From: Flammulina velutipes
Taxonomy: Eukaryota; Basidiomycota; Agaricomycetes; Agaricales; Physalacriaceae
Reading direction: 5' to 3'
DNA: 64,000 bases
NCBI GenBank assembly: GCA_011800155.1
Contig: CM022373.1
Span: 434,001 to 498,000, forward strand
Shown: positions 1 through 9,884 of the stretch, one piece after another
How the letters are laid out: each line of letters opens with the position of its first letter
How positions within the stretch are numbered: the first letter of the stretch is position 1
Made by a program: the position numbers and the translations under genes
The notes under the pieces: generated by a model
What the model was told of the DNA's origin: nothing
Database searches by the model: none
What the model saw: the letters and a program-made list of their open reading frames with translations, nothing else

Positions 1-1
1 T

Positions 2-2524
2 GAGCCTGGATACGAAGCCCTGTGCGACGAACGAATGTACCTCGAACTTGGGGACGTCTCGATTTACGATCCCGACATTTACCAGTACATGGAAGAAATC
101 GACGAGATGGATTTTCGCGTCGCGGGAGCTCAAATTCCGAGAGGTAAGCTTCCCGCGATCCAGCGAAATGCCTCTCGCGTCAAGACCACAGGTCGACGAG
201 TCCCGCGTCCAGTCATCATTGCTGTCCGTATCAACGGACAGCCTGCGCGCGCGCTCATCGACACTGGTTCGATGGCTGATATGATCTCTACGACATTGTT
301 AGATCAGTTAAAACTCAAGAAAGTTGAACTCACCAATCCTCTACCACTGCAGCTCGCAGTACAAGGCTCCCGATCCAAGATTAATTGGGGGGCTCGTGCA
401 CAGCTCCAGTACCAGGGAATCGACGAAGAACGCTATTTCGACGTAGCGAACTTGTCGGGGTACGACTTAATATTAGGCACACCCTGGTTATACCAGCATC
501 AGGTCTGTGTTGGGTTTAACGATCCGAAAGTGGTCATAGGAAGCAGAACCAGCTTACCTATCAAGGACGGTCCATGGATAGCGGAAGTGGTAACAAACGC
601 CGCGAAACTTGAGGACGAGGCTCAGATAGATGCCGCGCGAAAAGAGATTATCGAATTCGCACGACCACTGTTCAAAAAGGCATCAGAAACCCCATTACCG
701 CCTTTGAGAGCGATAAACCATACCATCCCTCTCATCGATGAGAGTAAAATATATCCATGTCGACCAGCCAAATGTCCTGAAAAGTTCAGGGACCAGTGGG
801 CTGAAAAACGTGACGGATATCTGAAAACAGGACGTTGGAAGGTGAAAGCAACAAGTAACGCTTCACCTATGATGATATTACCCAAGATCGACGATCCAAC
901 TCGTATCCGCGTGGTATGTGACTTCCGTCCCCGGAATGCCAATACTAAGAAACTCTCTTCCCCGATCCCAGACCCCCAAGCCATCCGTCGACGCGTTGCC
1001 AATGCGCGATTTCGCTCGACGATGGACGGTAGCGATGCGTTCGAGCAAGTACGCGTCCAGCCAGACCACGTCCCGCGAACGGCAATGTTAACGCCTGACG
1101 GAGTTATGATTAGCGAGGTCATGCAGCAGGGCGACTGCAACGCACCTGCGACTTTCCAAAGTATTATGTACCATCTTTTCGCACCATATATTGGGCGTTG
1201 GATGGACGTGTACTTAGACGATATTATTGTGTACTCTAATTCTATCAAAGAACATATTGAACACTTGAAAACGGTGATCCGTATTCTAGCCGAAGACAAG
1301 TTCTTTCTAGCTGAACGCAAAATGAAGCTGTTTGCTAACCAGGTAAAAATACTTGGATGTATAGTAGACGACGACGGTATCCGCATGGATCCTCACAAAG
1401 TCGACTCTGTCCTAAAATGGCCCACTCCCACTAATCGCGACCTTCTGCGCGGTTTCCTGGGATCGGTGGGTTATTTGGCCGATGATGTCGACTCTGTGCG
1501 CATCCCGATGGGCGTTTTGAGTGCTATCACAGGTGACGCTGTTCCCTTTCGTTGGGGATATACGGAGCAACGGGCCTTCGAGGACGTTAAGCGCAAGATC
1601 CAAGAAGGAAGCGAACGAACTCGCGTACCTTTGGATTATTCCAAGAACGCACCGCCAGTTTGGCTCATAACAGATGGGAGCGCCACTGGTATCGCGGGTG
1701 TCGTTATCCAAGGGAACGATTGGAAAACGGGCAATGTAGCCGCGTATTACTCAGCCAAACTCAACGCCGCGCAGCAGAACTATCCTGTGCATGAAATTGA
1801 GATGCTGGCTGGGGTCGAGACCATGTTGCGCTACCGCGACATTCTGCAAGGTCAACGGTTTACATGGGTCACGGACCACAAGGGTTTGACTTACCTGCTT
1901 AACCAAAAAGACCTGTCTGGGAGACAGGCTCGTTGGATCGAAAAATTGAGTTCGTTTGATTTCGACGTCAAATACTTGCCAGGTAGCGAGAATACGTTGG
2001 CCGACGCGTTATCACGAATATACTCGAACGACGCACGCGGTACCCTAAGAGCTCGGAGTGAGTATACGTATCACGACGTTCGTGATAACGACGTACTTGA
2101 CTCTTTCGAGGTGACGAGACCTGTACTCGTTGGAAAGGAAGCCGCCGCCCATTTAAGCGCCCAGTTGATCGATATCGCGCCCGTCTCGTTACGACCGCGC
2201 AAGCCTATTGATTACTCTCCTGAGAAAAGGAAGCCTAAGGAAGTGTCAGAATCACTGATATTTGCACGAAGAATGGCAAATAGATTCACGCTCGTCGGCC
2301 CAAAAGAACCTGAGACGCGAATGGAGGGCGGGAAGGAGAATGATATCGTGCAAAACAACGAATCTAACACTCACCCGTTTGACTCTACATTGCTTGATCG
2401 CCTAGACGAGGCTTTCTCCATGAACGAACACCCAACGCCTCTTGAAGGCGAAATGGATCACCAGCAGACAGGCAAGTCCACCAGTGCTGAAAGCGAAGGC
2501 ACCCTATGCTATACAGATAACTAG
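2..2524 (+). CDS. Gypsy Pol, N-terminal part: protease, reverse transcriptase, RNase H (interrupted)
   Basis: Open from the window edge; the first Met at 35 is probably internal. Counting from that Met, the aspartic protease active site ALIDTGS is near residue 74, the reverse transcriptase catalytic box YLDDIIVYS near residue 392, RNase H begins around TDGSATGIAG near residue 546, and WVTDHKGLTYLL and LADALSRI mark its end. A spacer rich in polar residues follows. The natural reading frame stops being retroelement sequence at 2499: the last 25 bases of the open frame, with the stop at 2522-2524, belong to the nested foldback element. The matching C-terminal half resumes at 5308. The enzyme would have copied element RNA into DNA in cytoplasmic particles; as it stands the product lacks integrase. 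Confidence 0.95.
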   Translation, partial: EPGYEALCDERMYLELGDVSIYDPDIYQYMEEIDEMDFRVAGAQIPRGKLPAIQRNASRVKTTGRRVPRPVIIAVRINGQPARALIDTGSMADMISTTLLDQLKLKKVELTNPLPLQLAVQGSRSKINWGARAQLQYQGIDEERYFDVANLSGYDLILGTPWLYQHQVCVGFNDPKVVIGSRTSLPIKDGPWIAEVVTNAAKLEDEAQIDAARKEIIEFARPLFKKASETPLPPLRAINHTIPLIDESKIYPCRPAKCPEKFRDQWAEKRDGYLKTGRWKVKATSNASPMMILPKIDDPTRIRVVCDFRPRNANTKKLSSPIPDPQAIRRRVANARFRSTMDGSDAFEQVRVQPDHVPRTAMLTPDGVMISEVMQQGDCNAPATFQSIMYHLFAPYIGRWMDVYLDDIIVYSNSIKEHIEHLKTVIRILAEDKFFLAERKMKLFANQVKILGCIVDDDGIRMDPHKVDSVLKWPTPTNRDLLRGFLGSVGYLADDVDSVRIPMGVLSAITGDAVPFRWGYTEQRAFEDVKRKIQEGSERTRVPLDYSKNAPPVWLITDGSATGIAGVVIQGNDWKTGNVAAYYSAKLNAAQQNYPVHEIEMLAGVETMLRYRDILQGQRFTWVTDHKGLTYLLNQKDLSGRQARWIEKLSSFDFDVKYLPGSENTLADALSRIYSNDARGTLRARSEYTYHDVRDNDVLDSFEVTRPVLVGKEAAAHLSAQLIDIAPVSLRPRKPIDYSPEKRKPKEVSESLIFARRMANRFTLVGPKEPETRMEGGKENDIVQNNESNTHPFDSTLLDRLDEAFSMNEHPTPLEGEMDHQQTGKSTSAESEGTLCYTDN
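2493..2499. repeat. Target-site duplication of the foldback element, left copy
   Basis: GCGAAGG directly before the terminal inverted repeat, matching 5301-5307 exactly. The flanking 8th base differs on each side, so the duplication is 7 bp. Deleting the element plus one copy restores the pol frame, which supports this border. Confidence 0.9.
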
Positions 2525-3719
2525 TTAAGAGGCCTTAGTGGCGGGGCCAAATAACTAGTTGCTGGCCGATACTATAGAGCTATATTTTGGCTGGTAGAAA
2601 TGGCTGGCTGGCGGGCTGGGGCGGGCTGGGATGGGGCGGGATGGGTCCCAAATATGGATAGGAATTGATGGGAGCATGTAGGGATTGATGGACAGGGGGA
2701 GGGGGAGCAGGGGATGGGGAAATGTGGCCACACATAAATCCGGACCTAGGGATTGATGGGTACTGATGTCATTGATTGACCAGGGGGATGGGGATGGGGA
2801 TAGCAATTGTGGCACCAGGAAAATCCGGACCTAGGGTTTGATGGGGACAGGGGATGGGGGATGGGGGCAGTGGAAATGTGGCCACAGGAAAATCCGGACC
2901 TAGGGATTGATGGGAACTGATGGGATTGATGGGGGAGGGGATGGGGGATGGGGGCAGGGGATTGGGGGCAGGGAACAATTGTGGCACCAGGATATATACT
3001 GGGCTATTGCCAGGGTATGAGGAGGGTATAGGAGGGATGATTGTAGGTTGAAAAATAAAATTCTTTCTAACTATCAGAAACATGAATGGGGATGTGGCAG
3101 CTACTGAAACCAATAATAAAACGATGTGTGGCGCATTTTTAATCGAGGAGCACATACCTCGGATCAACCTGGGGTTGTTCTAGATGTCTTCCTATTGAAA
3201 AATGAATGTGTGCAGCACAAAGAACCATGTAAAAACACGAAGATTTGGCTGAGAAACAAGCAAAACATTATTGAAAATCCATCAAAAAGCACCAAAAAGG
3301 GAGCAGCACTTTGCCCTCGCTTGGGGGTGACCTGGAACCACTTGTAGGTCGTCCAGACACCTTTGGGGCATTGTATATGTCACTCAGTTAGGTCCTCAGG
3401 TCAACAGAACCCTTGGATATGATCAAAATGCCAAAAACCCGGACCACACAGCTTTGGGCCACACTATCAACTTGCACTGACCTGGGGACACCTTATATTC
3501 GAAGATATCTGTATATAATGCTCTAATCATGAGTTAGATGAAGTCTGGAGTGTGAAAAATGCGGTCAAAACCTTGGATATACCCTAAATAATGTCCCCCA
3601 AGAAAGCACACATACCATCAACTTCCCCTGACCTCTGGGTTGTTCCAATGTGTTCTATTATCATTATAGATGATGTATTGGCATCCCAGAGGTGTCCCCA
3701 ATGTGTCAAAATGCGAATA
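2500..3719 (+). repeat. Left inverted arm of the foldback element
   Basis: Pairs with 4079-5300 in inverted orientation over its whole length, with two single-base indels in the G-rich part and few substitutions outside the innermost 250 bp. It contains three copies of a roughly 70-80-bp unit built around ATCCGGACCTAGGG-TTGATGGG (about 2739, 2819 and 2889) and long G-rich stretches on the plus strand (2650-2975). Confidence 0.92.
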
Positions 3720-4078
3720 TTCATGATACTAGGTGAACCCTTATTCACCCTTCCTCCTCAAGTACACCCATTGGTTTGCATATCTACATCTTTAGGACTG
3801 CTCTAATAGTCATTTGACATTATATAGATGATATCTTGGGGCCCAGGTCATAGGTAGACCTCGAAGATACACCCCTTTGGTACATGGTGAGGATATGATC
3901 TTTGTACTAATTCTCAAATGTCCATGCTCTATATTGAAGGGTGTTCAACCTGGGACATATTCTGGGAAGCTAAAAACACATTGTATGATGTTAAAATCAA
4001 TAGTCCATCACTCAGATGTGTGATAGTTGGGGTAGTTCTTGGTGTAGAAGGAGGGGATATAAATTATTGTACCATTTC
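3720..4078. other. Unpaired loop of the foldback element
   Basis: A 359-bp AT-rich stretch between the inverted arms. I find no reading frame with recognisable protein similarity, no RNA gene and no internal promoter. It is the only element-specific single-copy part and so the best tag for counting independent copies. Confidence 0.75.
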
Positions 4079-5300
4079 TATTCGCATTTTGACAAACTGG
4101 GGACACCTCTGGGATGCCAATACATCATCTATAATGATAATAGAACACATTGGAACGACCCAGAGGTCAGGGGAAGTTGATGGTATCTATGCTTTCTTGG
4201 GGGACATTATTTGGGGTATATCCCAGGTTTTGACCGCATTTTTCACACTCCAGACTTCATCTAACTCATGATTAAAGCATTATATACATATATCTTCGAA
4301 TATAAGGTGTCCCCAGGTCAGGGCAAGTTGATAGTGTGGCCCAAAGCTATGTGGTCCGGGTTTTTGGCATTTTGATCATATCCAAGGGTTCTGTTGACCT
4401 GAGGACCTAACTGAGTGACATATACAATGCCCCAAAGGTGTCTGGACGACCTACAAGTGGTTCCAGGTCACCCCCAAGCGAGGGCAAAGTGCTGCTCCCT
4501 TTTTGGTGCTTTTTGATGGATTTTCAATAATGTTTTGCTTGTTTCTCAGCCAAATCTTCGTGTTTTTACATGGTTCTTTGTGCTGCACACATTCATTTTT
4601 CAATAGGAAGACATCTAGAACAACCCCAGGTTGATCCGAGGTATGTGCTCCTCGATTAAAAATGCGCCACACATCGTTTTATTATTGGTTTCAGTAGCTG
4701 CCACATCCCCATTCATGTTTCTGATAGTTAGAAAGAATTTTATTTTTCAACCTACAATCATCCCTCCTATACCCTCCTCATACCCTGGCAATAGCCCAGT
4801 ATATATCCTGGTGCCACAATTGTTCCCTGCCCCCAATCCCCCTGCCCCCATCCCCCATCCCCTCCCCCATCAATCCCATCAGTTCCCATCAATCCCTAGG
4901 TCCGGATTTTCCTGTGGCCACATTTCCCCTGCCCCCATCCCCCATCCCCTGTCCCCATCAAACCCTAGGTCCGGATTTTCCTGGTGCCACAATTGCTATC
5001 CCCATCCCCCATCCCCCTGGTCAATCAATGACATCAGTACCCATCAATCCCTAGGTCCGGATTTATGTGTGGCCACATTTCCCCATCCCCTGCTCCCCCT
5101 CCCCCTGTCCATCAATCCCTACATGCTCCCATCAATTCCTATCCATATTTGGGACCCATCCCGCCCCATCCCAGCCCGCCCCAGCCCGCCAGCCAGCCAT
5201 TTCTACCAGCCAAAATATAGCTCTATAGCATCGGCCAGCAACTAGTTATTTGGCCCCGCCACTAAGGCCTCTTAACTAGTTATCTGTATAGCATAGGGTG
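4079..5300 (-). repeat. Right inverted arm of the foldback element
   Basis: Inverted copy of 2500-3719. The Pro-rich open frame across 4631-5245 is the translation of the C-rich repeats and mirrors frames in the left arm, so it is not taken as a gene. Confidence 0.92.
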
Positions 5301-5307
5301 GCGAAGG
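5301..5307. repeat. Target-site duplication of the foldback element, right copy
   Basis: GCGAAGG immediately after the right terminus, identical to 2493-2499. Confidence 0.9.
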
Positions 5308-8206
5308 TGGCAAGCAGACTCAGTCTGCCAGCCAGCAAACGATTCCGAACGTTCCAGCATCGGTCCATTATCCAGAAACGTCGACGACGTCCGTTCCGTC
5401 GATTTCAAATACAAGCCCATCGAGGGCTGAAGAGAAAGAAAAAGGGCCCGATCAATTCCTCGAGCCCCGATTTGGACCGCCCAATTTGGACGACTCGGGT
5501 AACTCCGAAAGAACGTCTTTCCTCGACGTCGTCTCTGGAGGGCGCGTGGCTCTCGACATATTAAAGCACATTAAACATAGATATGGATCTGATGTCGCAT
5601 TCAAAGCTATTGTCGCTAAACCAAAGGATTTCCGTAACTTTGAATACACGGATGACGGATTACTTTATCTCCGTGTTCAGGATAACATTCAGTTACTTTG
5701 TATACCTGATGTGAATATAAATGGACGGCGTGTACGCGAAATCATCATAGATGAAGCCCATTCACTACTGGCTCATTTAGGCTCAAGGAAGACTCTAAGT
5801 TACCTTCGAGCTCATGTCTGGTGGAAAACAATGGCAAAGGACGTTGACGCCTTTTGCAAGTCGTGCTCAACGTGCGCGCAAATCAAACCAGATAATCAGA
5901 GGCCGTACGGCAAGCTACAACCTCTCGGGCCGCCAAGACATCCATGGGATGTTATTGGAATCGACTTTATGGAACCACTCCCGGTATCGAAAGACCGTAA
6001 TGCTGAGTATGACTCGCTTACCGTTATAGTTGATCATCTTACGGGCATGGTGCATTTAGTACCTGGACGTGTCAATTACAAGGCCCGCGACGTGGCTGAA
6101 TTAGTGTTTGATCATGTCTATAAACTGCACGGATTACCACGCGCTATTGTTAGCGATCGAGATACCAAATTCACGGGCCAATTCTGGACCCGTCTGAATA
6201 AACTCGTTGGCACAAAGTTAAAGATGTCATCGGCATTTCATCCCCAGAGTGACGGACTCACCGAGCGCGCGAACCGAACAATCGAGCAAATGCTACGGCA
6301 ATGCATCGCACCTAACCAAAAAGACTGGGTAACAAAGTTACCAGCTATTGAATTTGCAATTAACCTTGCCCGCTCCGAGACCACTGGATACGCCCCTTTC
6401 TTTCTGAACTCCGGCCGTATCCCTCGATCTATGATCTGGGATACTGCCTCAAAGTCCGAGTTCCCGGGTGTTCGTGTCTTCGCGCAGCGCATGAAGAATG
6501 CCATAATAGCAGCTCATGACAGCATTCTTGATGCTCGAGTTAAGCAAACGCGTGACGCCAATAGACGCCGACGCGAGGTTCCATTCAAGGTAGATGATCT
6601 TGTATACCTTTCAACAAAAAACATCTCGTTGCCTAAAGGCACAGCACGGAAACTGGTCCCGAAATATGTTGGACCGTTTCGAATATTGAAAGACTTTGAC
6701 AACGGATCATATCGACTAGCGCTACCAGCCCGTCTCAAGCAGCGAGGTATCCATGATGTATTTCACTCCTCACTGCTCCGGATCCATGTACCTAATGACG
6801 ACCGATTGTTTCCCGGTCGGGCAGAAACACAAATCTTGCCGTTTGAAGAATTTGAAAATGAATGGGCAGTTGATTGTATCACTGCCCATTTAGGAACGGG
6901 AGAAGACCTCCTGTTCCGTGTCAAATGGAAAGCTGGTGATGAAACCTTACTACCATTAAAAGACGTTGAACACTTGCATGCGTTCACGGATTACTTAGAA
7001 CTCCTCGGTTTGGACTCCGTGGCAGATCTAAAGTCTAATAAGGTTAAATCTGATTCCATCCCGATCGAGACTGATCCGCAGGTGTTATACGCCGGTTCCG
7101 TCGTTCCTGAGATAGCAACTACCACAACGGACAGCCTTTATGTCGTTAGGCCAGCTCATACAAAAGAGCATAGTGGATGGCAAGGACCAGCATCTAACTC
7201 CGAGTTTGAGCTGGTCTCAACCCCTTTACCTTTCAATCCACTACTCGACGCCACCATGCCACCACGCGCCTCTGATCTCGGGTTTTACAACCGCTTGGAC
7301 AACATCAAATGCGCCGGGCCTCGATCTCTTCAGGTCAAACTCCCGGAACGGGACAACCCTGTCAACTTCCTACGCGACACTCTAGACAGTATTTGCAACG
7401 ACAATAAAGTCTTTATTCGGATCGCTAGTGACGGCACTTTTCCCCACGCTTGGGCCGCTACCCATGGTTTTAATTCCCTCACCCGTGTCTTCAATGACAA
7501 CCCCGAGTTCGAATTCAAGTTCTGCACAGTTCGGAAAGACGACTCCGTGACCGTCCCTGATAATCGACCACCCCGGATCGACGATCTCCTGCCGCCGTTG
7601 CCCCTTAAATACAAAAACGACGATACCGTGGCTGCCCAGTTGGAAAGGAAGAGAGTCGAGTTGTTGGAAAAGGCGAGCATGAAGGCATTGGCAAACTATG
7701 TGAACAAAGAGGAGAAGATGGACGCTGGGAAAATTATTCGAGAAGAGCAGAAGAAAATTAAGCGCGGGGTAAAGGATCAGATTGACGAAGACCGGATTTA
7801 TTCACGCCAACGACTTGGGAAATCGACCACTATCACAAGCCGCGGCTACGGACCTTATCCCACATCCGTTCTCACTACCCCATCCCGCCGTGAATCCGCC
7901 ACTTCCAAAGCCCGGAAGTCCCGCAAGGAACGCAAGGGAACTCCATCATTAAACCCTGATGCCGCCATCTTCTATCCCGTGGCCGGACCGTCGAACGCGC
8001 CTGCCGCCGAGCCCGTAGCACTTTCCAACTCATCCATTGCGCCACAATTTACAACCTCTTCTGCTTATCCTCCACCTCCGTCGATCCCGTCAGCAACCCT
8101 TGATGACTACGAGATGGAAGGAGGCGTGCCAGATGGAGATGATGCCGCCGTTGATGAGGATGATCACGAGCCGAATGACGAGGACACCGCGATGCCAGCG
8201 GTGTAG
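5308..8206 (+). CDS. Gypsy Pol, C-terminal part: integrase and chromodomain (separated from its start by the insertion)
   Basis: From 5308 the frame is the direct continuation of the pol frame left at 2499. The integrase zinc finger (H-x5-H then CKSCSTC) lies around 5760-5880. The catalytic core shows the D,D-35-E triad: Asp in GIDFME near 5960, Asp in SDRDTKF near 6155, Glu in DGLTERANR near 6258. A GPY/F-like module follows (PKYVGPFRIL, then HDVFHSSLL). A chromodomain-like segment (EWAVDCITAH to LEHL-type end) covers about 6855-7000; in chromoviruses this targets integration to marked chromatin. A further tail of about 400 residues, charged and ending in a Pro/Asp-rich region, follows and I do not recognise it. 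The first Met of this half (5486) is internal, so it has no start of its own. Confidence 0.93.
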
Positions 8207-8233
8207 GACTTCCTGGAAGTCCTGGAGGGCGTA

Positions 8234-8510
8234 TGTAACGAAGGCATCGCTGCGCCCCCGGGTAACCACCCCGGTTACCATTCTGTGACTATTTACTATA
8301 GCTACGCATTGGTTAAATGCTATGGTATTGACTACTTAGTATAGTTCTTAGTATATATGTTCTATCTACTTCCTGTACTCAGTAGACGCCACCCAAATCA
8401 CCACCCCATAAACCAGTCATTTCGGTCGCCCTTCTCGCTGGTCGAGAAGCCCATCAAACAAACACTTATATTCACGTGTGACGTTACGGTAAATCTACCC
8501 TAACCTCACA
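8234..8510 (+). repeat. Candidate 3' LTR of the gypsy element
   Basis: Begins TGTAACG 28 bases after the pol stop, preceded by a purine-rich stretch (GGAGGGCG), and ends in CA (CTAACCTCACA). A GTTACG motif near 8483 mirrors the start. Without the 5' LTR in the window neither border can be verified. Confidence 0.4.
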
Positions 8511-8706
8511 AAATGTCAAGTCCTACGCGCAGTAGATAAACAGACGGTTTTGACAACTAAGAAGAACTCACAGTAGCTTGCATTATAGAGTTTAAAGTTG
8601 AGAATAGATGCTGTGCGCAATCGTCGGGCAAAAAACTACACCATCATCAATACAGGGACCCTTGATACACATCGAAAGCTGTACAAATTATACATTGACA
8701 GATGAA

Positions 8707-9797
8707 CTAATTGGCGCCACCTCTTCCGCGTCCAGGATTGAAGTTTCCTCTCGGAGCACCTCGAAAACCACCTCTCAGCACACGTCCGCGAGGGAAGAAA
8801 GTCCCTCTACCGCGTCCTCTCGCAGGTGTTACATCGACATCCATCACCGAGTCGTCAGGCGCATTGCCTTGAGAAACGGCTGGATTCCCGCGTGCGCCTC
8901 TTGCGCGTTTGGATCCTCTTCCACCTCGAACGTGGCTGTCATGCGATACGAAGCCTCCCCTCCCTCCTCGACCGAAACGAATAGATTTGGGAACGAGGGA
9001 GAGCGAAGACATGGTGTCTGCGAGCCCGTCCAAATCATCCTCCGTATGACCATCGCTGTTCTTCGGGGTGGTCGCCTCTGGATCGTCCACTACTTCTGCT
9101 TGTTCTTCCTCCTCGTCTTCGTCTTCGTCTTCCTCCTCCTCTGAAATTATCTTCTTCGACTTGTCCTCTTCACGGTTCTTCCACTGTCCTCTGATCATGC
9201 TGGCGCCCTCGCCCCATTTTTTCAGCAATCCTCCAACACCTTTGTTCGTAACAGCAAAGAAATACTCTTTGGGATATCCGTGGCCGTGAATAAGGTGTAG
9301 TCGTCGGGTCTTGGGTGTCGCAAAGTATTTACTACAGGTGTTAACAAGACAGCCAAACTAAAAACGTGTTTAGCGCATGCAGTGGTAGATCGATGGAAGA
9401 ACTTGCAATTTTTTCGCCTCTCTCTTGACGGATGGCAGCTAGTGGATCGTGGCATTCTGTTTGATGCTGTATAGACATTAGATGGGCGAGACTTGGGAGG
9501 GTATTGGATACTTACCAGCTCAAGCAGTTTTGGCTCTGGGAACACACAAGAACAGCCTGGTTCAGCGCAGACGTGTGCATGATAGATGGCATAGTGAGAT
9601 TCAAGCTCCTTGGAGTTCGCGATAGGTGTCGGTTTGTGGTTACAGGTCGGTGGCAGCGTGCAGAGCAGAGGATGTCCAATGCCAGGTGTTGGACGCGACG
9701 TGCGCAATGCCTTGGGCGTCGGCTCTGGCTCTGGCGACGGTGACTCTGACGACGAGCGAGGCAACGTTGACGCTACTCGTGGACGCTTTGAGGACAT
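8707..9797 (-). CDS. ZNF511-like C2H2 zinc-finger protein with acidic and RGG-rich tail
   Basis: Three exons: 9797-9516, 9466-9407 and 9357-8707, giving about 330 residues. Intron 1 is GT-AG (9467-9515); intron 2 (9358-9406) begins GCAAGT and ends TAG, a GC-AG intron, and joining there gives a continuous Cys/His-rich frame. The N-terminus is Ser/Pro-rich (MSSKRPRVAS). It is followed by Cys/His pairs (CTLPPTC, HVCAEPGCSC, HQTECH) and a second finger (CLVNTCSKYFATPKTRRLH), with the HGYPKEYFF block I associate with the ZNF511 family. The C-terminus has a Glu/Asp run and many RGG/RGRG repeats, typical of RNA-binding tails. The frame could open at a GTG 24 bases upstream; the ATG at 9797 is preferred. 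Function is inferred only: nuclear, nucleic-acid binding. It is divergent to the KH-protein gene. Confidence 0.8.
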
Positions 9798-9884
9798 CGT
9801 TGAGTGGCTGCTTAACTTCACGGTTTCATGGCAAGAGACGTATTGCGTGTGACGGTCACATCTTCATTTCATTTCTTTACCGTC
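9798..9884. promoter_or_regulatory. Compact bidirectional promoter
   Basis: Only 87 bp separate the start codons of the minus-strand zinc-finger gene (9797) and the plus-strand KH-protein gene (9885). Both start codons are supported by protein context, so both transcripts must start within or very near this interval. No clear TATA box is visible. Confidence 0.6.

Larger units (their letters stand above)
2500..5300. mobile_element. Foldback (palindromic) non-autonomous DNA transposon, 2,801 bp, nested in gypsy pol
   Basis: The element begins CACCCTATGCTATACAG and ends with the reverse complement CTGTATAGCATAGGGTG, flanked by the 7-bp direct repeat GCGAAGG. Two inverted arms of 1,220 and 1,222 bp enclose a 359-bp loop (3720-4078). 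There is no transposase; the ORFs inside are low-complexity or mirror images of each other in the two arms. The structure (very long terminal inverted repeats, no coding capacity, short target duplication) is that of a foldback-type element mobilised in trans. The 7-bp duplication and CA...TG ends do not let me assign a superfamily with confidence: hAT or KDZ-type elements usually give 8 bp, Mutator-like ones 8-11 bp. Near the ends are copies of the palindrome TAACTAGTTA or a near match. Insertion disrupts pol between RNase H and integrase. Confidence 0.9.
1..8510 (+). mobile_element. Ty3/gypsy (chromovirus-type) LTR retrotransposon, 5' end outside window, split by a nested element
   Basis: A retroelement runs in from the left window edge. 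Its pol reading frame is open from base 2 and encodes, in order, aspartic protease, reverse transcriptase, RNase H, then (after the nested 2,801-bp insertion) integrase zinc finger, integrase core, a GPY-like region and a chromodomain-like segment. This domain order (PR-RT-RH-INT-chromo) is that of Ty3/gypsy chromoviruses. Gag and the 5' LTR lie outside the window, so LTR identity cannot be used for dating. The right border is estimated from a candidate 3' LTR ending in CA near 8510 and is uncertain by tens of bases. Apart from the nested insertion I see no stop or frameshift in pol, so the element was probably coding-competent when interrupted. Confidence 0.93.

Noticed and set aside
622..1386. 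254-residue minus-strand frame
   Set aside because: Antisense of the reverse transcriptase region; the plus strand carries clear RT motifs.
2555..3167. Pro-rich minus-strand frames in the left foldback arm
   Set aside because: They are translations of G/C-rich tandem repeats and reappear as mirror images in the right arm (4631-5245); no start context or domain.
3126..4672. Identical 73-residue frames on plus (3126-3347) and minus (4451-4672) strands
   Set aside because: A consequence of the inverted arms; no known domain, short.
8608..9144. 178-residue plus-strand frame
   Set aside because: Antisense of the RGG/acidic tail of the zinc-finger gene.
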